Assembly: GCA_009760855.2 (NCBI GenBank)
Contig: WPIO01000050.1
Location: 1,852,501 to 1,914,500 of the forward strand
DNA length: 62,000 nt
Origin: Cristatella mucedo
Taxonomy: Eukaryota > Bryozoa > Phylactolaemata > Cristatellidae
Reading direction: 5' to 3'
Shown piece after piece: positions 58,687-62,000 of this stretch; the stretch's first letter is position 1; each line of letters starts with the position of its first letter. Both the position numbers and the translations under genes were made by a program. The notes under the pieces are model-generated. The model had not been told where the DNA came from. It did no database searches and saw only the letters and a list, made by a program, of their open reading frames with translations.

Positions 58687-61640
58687 GTCAGTCTTGGCCT
58701 GCTCAGTTAAGCTTTTGGATGTGGAGCAGTTCCTCAGGTGTAGCAAGCAATCGCATGTACTTGCAATGACTAGTTTTATCTTGTTGACTCTCGATGCATC
58801 TCTGGTGCCACAAAGCAGACCAGACGTCGCCGAGTCGCAGCTGCTGCCGTTGCATGCTTTCACTGATGTCTTGATTCTCAATCTTCATCTGGGATTAATT
58901 TTTGGGGATTTGTTCCACTACTGACTTCTCCGTTAATGACTCTATTGTCAATGTATTGCATCTGTGTTATGGCAGTCGACAGACGTTAAAGCATGAATCC
59001 TTGCTTTAATAATATTAATAATACACTTGCATAGCGCCCTCAAATAACTTGAGATCTTCTAGGCACTTGACTTATGCTGTAAAGGAAGCATTCTCTCATT
59101 CTAAAGAAATGAGGCAGCACCGGGTCGATGACCAAGATTCACAGCTATGTTGATTCAAGCTATTGCTCGCACGAAGTTGTTGAAGAGCTAATATACTGGC
59201 TTGTCAGGAGTACCGCGAACTTCATCTTGAAATGCAGTGGTACAATACTGTTTATTGTGACCACAGGCCTTCATTTAATTACAGTTTCAAACATACATAA
59301 GGACCTTAGTCCATAGACCTAGAACTCAACCGATCCTAGGTAGCCTGTTGGTTTGCACATCATTCTGGTCAGGAGGAAAGTGGTTCCATACTTACTATGA
59401 CTTCTCTAATTCTAAAATTGACATACTCTGTCATTTATTAGCACGGCCGAGGCAATTGAAATTCTACCTTGGTTGATGGAAATCGTTTTGGTTCTCAGTA
59501 ACATCAAGTTACAAGCTACTAAAGTCTGCCTTCTGCAATAGGGATGTTGTCAATTGCTGACTGTCTGGGCTGCACAGGATAAAGTCTGTAAAAGCTTGGT
59601 AAATGACAGTCTCGCGCAAGTGATGGCTTGAAATTTGCTGTTTTATAAATATTTTTTCGTTGTGCAGATCTCAGTCGTTGGTCTACATTTTGACAACATT
59701 GAGCAATCATAGTTTCATCCGCAGCAAATCAAATAGCTCATCTGCCCTCTGACTTATTATAAACTTGTAATCCGGAAGATCCTCATAATGTTCTTGGCCA
59801 AGGATGAGTCAAGCATATTTCATATCTCATTCTGGCGAACGAAGCAGGGCATGGACTATGAGTAATGTGCAAAGCCACAGTAATGCAGGCTACAGCTTAC
59901 GAGAACTCTTGAGAAACAATCGTATGTGGGCAGCTCCATGCAATTTTGCCTGCAAATACTGGTATATGATGCTTTCAATTTAGGTCAGAAGGCCTCATAT
60001 AATTTGAAACCTACTTGGTCCAATTATCACCTTTATCAAGAGACCTAGGATTATACTGATAATTGAAAACTCGGTATTAGTTGCTAGGAATCTTTTTTAG
60101 TTCTTAGTGAATCCGAGATATTAGCTTTTTTTGCGACTCTTCCTTATGCAGCAACAGGGATAAGCTGAAATGTCGACGACCTGGCTAAATACTAGACTGT
60201 AAATGTTACAGGTTAATGGTTATTAAAGGCTACACTACGAACCCTCTATCAGTGATTGGTAACGTAATGAACCCTAACCAAACGCTCCATGAAGTTTCCT
60301 TGTTTTACTATTTTCTATCTGCAGATCAAAATCACTAGACCCTCAGAAACCTGTTACATTAAAAGAAATACGTCGGTTCAGGTGTCTAAATTGACTAAAA
60401 CATTGATATTACATGGCAGCGACCACAAGATGCTTATCAAGCTCTGACTTATCGAAAGACAGTGCAGCTTTGTCACAGCCAGTGCCACCGTTGCTCAAGC
60501 TTGTGCAATGATAAGAACCATTGTGTTTGTGGCAAAGACTTTACTTTGCCAACTTGATAACTATTTCATAATACCTTATGGTATTCAAACCATACCTTGT
60601 TTTGAGTTTGCACGAGCTTTCGTCAGCTATGACAATTCGCAAAGGACTTGCTTGGCTTAAGGTTTGATGGCTCCAATAGTCAATAGCTACTGACGTGCCT
60701 TCTTTAATCAGTCGAGAAGAGTCTCCCTACTTTTTTAATATCAGTCTGATCTGTAGCATCAACCCTGGCTAAAGCATCAGCCTGAGCTATAGCATGAGCC
60801 CTAGCTGGTGCTAGCTAAGGCACGTGACACTAGCTTAGGCATTTTAAGTCTCTTTCCTGCCCCATCGTTCCTCTACTTTTAGCTTTAGCTAGACTGGGCG
60901 CCAAGTGTTAGGCTTTGCTCGATCGGATGCGGATGCACGTCTGCTGCAGTGCTCTCTTTCTCTCCGTGTTGTGCTTGGTTACGAGGCCTGGCAGTCTACT
61001 GCTGCCATGTAACTGCAACCCCTTACTCCTCTCTTACCTTTATCTCTGCAGCCCATGTCTGACTGCTGACTCGCTGTCTGACTGAGCCGTGACCCATTGA
61101 CCGAGGTGTGGCACCTTGGCAGGGCTGCCTCTTGGCCAAGGTATCTTTAAGGCAGGTGATAGAGTTCTTGATTTTTCGCTAAACCTATACGAATTACTGC
61201 GTATCGCTTTACTCTTTCTTTCCTTGGGTGCTCAATTTTGTTTTCTTCTTTCACTGTTGCTTGTAGCCTGCTTTGAGCCCTCTCAAAATGTAGATTTGCC
61301 TGCCTCATTTATGCGGCTGCAGCGAAGCCTCGACTGTCGCCATCTATTTGTCGTTGCTAATGAAGAATTGGCTGCTGCCAGCCTGTATGAACTACCTGCA
61401 CGCCGTGAAGTGAAAGCACCTTAGCAAAAATGCAGTGAGCCGGCCAGATGTCGTCATTGCAAGTTGCTTCCTTGAAGGAATTCTACAGCTTAGCTAATTA
61501 GGAAGTGTTTTTGTATGTCAACGTTCCTCTCTTTTCAACTCGGTTGGCACCCTTTTTGTGGTGCTTGCCAGCGTAGCTTAGCGTATTCATTCAGTACCGT
61601 TGACACATATGCTGCCTTCGTGGTGCTCTGATGCTAAAAA
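58687..61640 (+). other. Probable second intron, with weak exon candidates
   Basis: No strong exon. Two phase-0 compatible candidates exist: 60325-60381 (19 codons between TTCTATCTGCAG and GTGTCT) and 59668-59712 (15 codons ending in TAG after TTTTTTCGTTGTGCAG). Neither has recognisable content. Otherwise this is AT-leaning unique sequence with one LINE tail near 59.0 kb. Confidence 0.4.
59010..59100 (-). mobile_element. Solo LINE tail
   Basis: TAATAATATTAATAATACAC, GCGCCCTCAAATAACTTGAG and TCTTCTAGGCACTTGAC: the inverted shared tail, slightly shortened. Confidence 0.72.
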
Positions 61641-61811
61641 ATACTAGCTGATTTAACAGCCTCTTTTGTATAGCAACAGAAGGGCCTTGACGGCTCTCAC
61701 CACTGCTTGCAGTGGCAATAAAAGATCGCCCACCGCAGGATTCGAACCCACAACCTCAGGACCGAGGTTGTGAAAAGCAACTACCTTACCTAGTGTTCCA
61801 TACCGGCGCTC
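61641..61811 (-). mobile_element. tRNA-derived SINE, family 2
   Basis: Nearly full-length - strand copy: AGTGGTGAGAGCCGTCAAGG centre, B-box GTTGTGGGTTCGAATCCTGC, and a body ending TATACAAAAGAGGCTGTTAA. The head start is mutated. Confidence 0.9.
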
Positions 61812-62000
61812 TGTCCTGCATAATGCCGTACTGTAGGAGACTTCCACCTATCGTGATGCTAACGGTATGCATGATGAATCTAGCTGTGCACTCATTTCTT
61901 GTAAAAAGAAATATGCACCTTCTCATAGCAAACCAAAATTAGGCTCAGATATTTAAGTGGCTCTAGTCCCCCACGGCAACCGGGCTTTAGTCATACTGTA

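Overview
This is nuclear DNA from an invertebrate animal. The evidence is intron-split genes with GT/AG splice sites, CpG-island-like first exons, many CR1/L2-type LINE fragments, tRNA-headed SINEs and long dinucleotide microsatellites. There are no operons or ribosome binding sites. I cannot fix the phylum. The acetylcholinesterase carries a tryptophan-rich T-type tail, which excludes an insect-like GPI-only enzyme but fits many other animals.

Three genes can be supported. (1) An ankyrin-repeat/death-domain gene lies on the + strand from before position 1 to about 6.6 kb. Exons at 615-818, 1998-2096, 3000-3122 and 6295-6562 join in matching phase and give three clear ankyrin repeats, one degenerate repeat and a death domain. 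Its 5' end is outside the window. (2) A complete acetylcholinesterase gene lies on the - strand, 29684 down to 17075. It has one large catalytic exon inside a GC-rich island, a C-terminal catalytic exon 6 kb further on, and a separate exon for the tetramerisation tail. The predicted protein is 702 residues with an intact Ser-Glu-His triad. (3) A + strand gene of unknown function starts in a CpG-rich block at 52.6-53.7 kb. Exon 52821-53691 joins in phase to 58421-58686, and the gene probably continues.

The rest is intronic or intergenic. From 7.3 to 16.5 kb there are 5'-truncated, mutated LINE copies on both strands, two SINEs and a 123-bp tandem duplication. From 31.9 to 52.5 kb there are no recognisable host genes, but there is a fuller LINE at 41.6-43.3 kb with endonuclease and reverse transcriptase traces, another at 46.9-47.9 kb, several SINEs, a GATCC-based satellite at 40.4 kb and very long CT arrays at 44.3-44.9 kb. 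The introns of gene 3 carry more LINE and SINE pieces. Two SINE families are visible. One ends in the same conserved 3' tail as the LINEs, which suggests a LINE/SINE partnership.

I found no new defence, biosynthetic or mobile system. The most informative items are the acetylcholinesterase with altered gorge residues and homopeptide insertions, the reconstructed ankyrin/death gene, and the unidentified gene at 52.8-58.7 kb.
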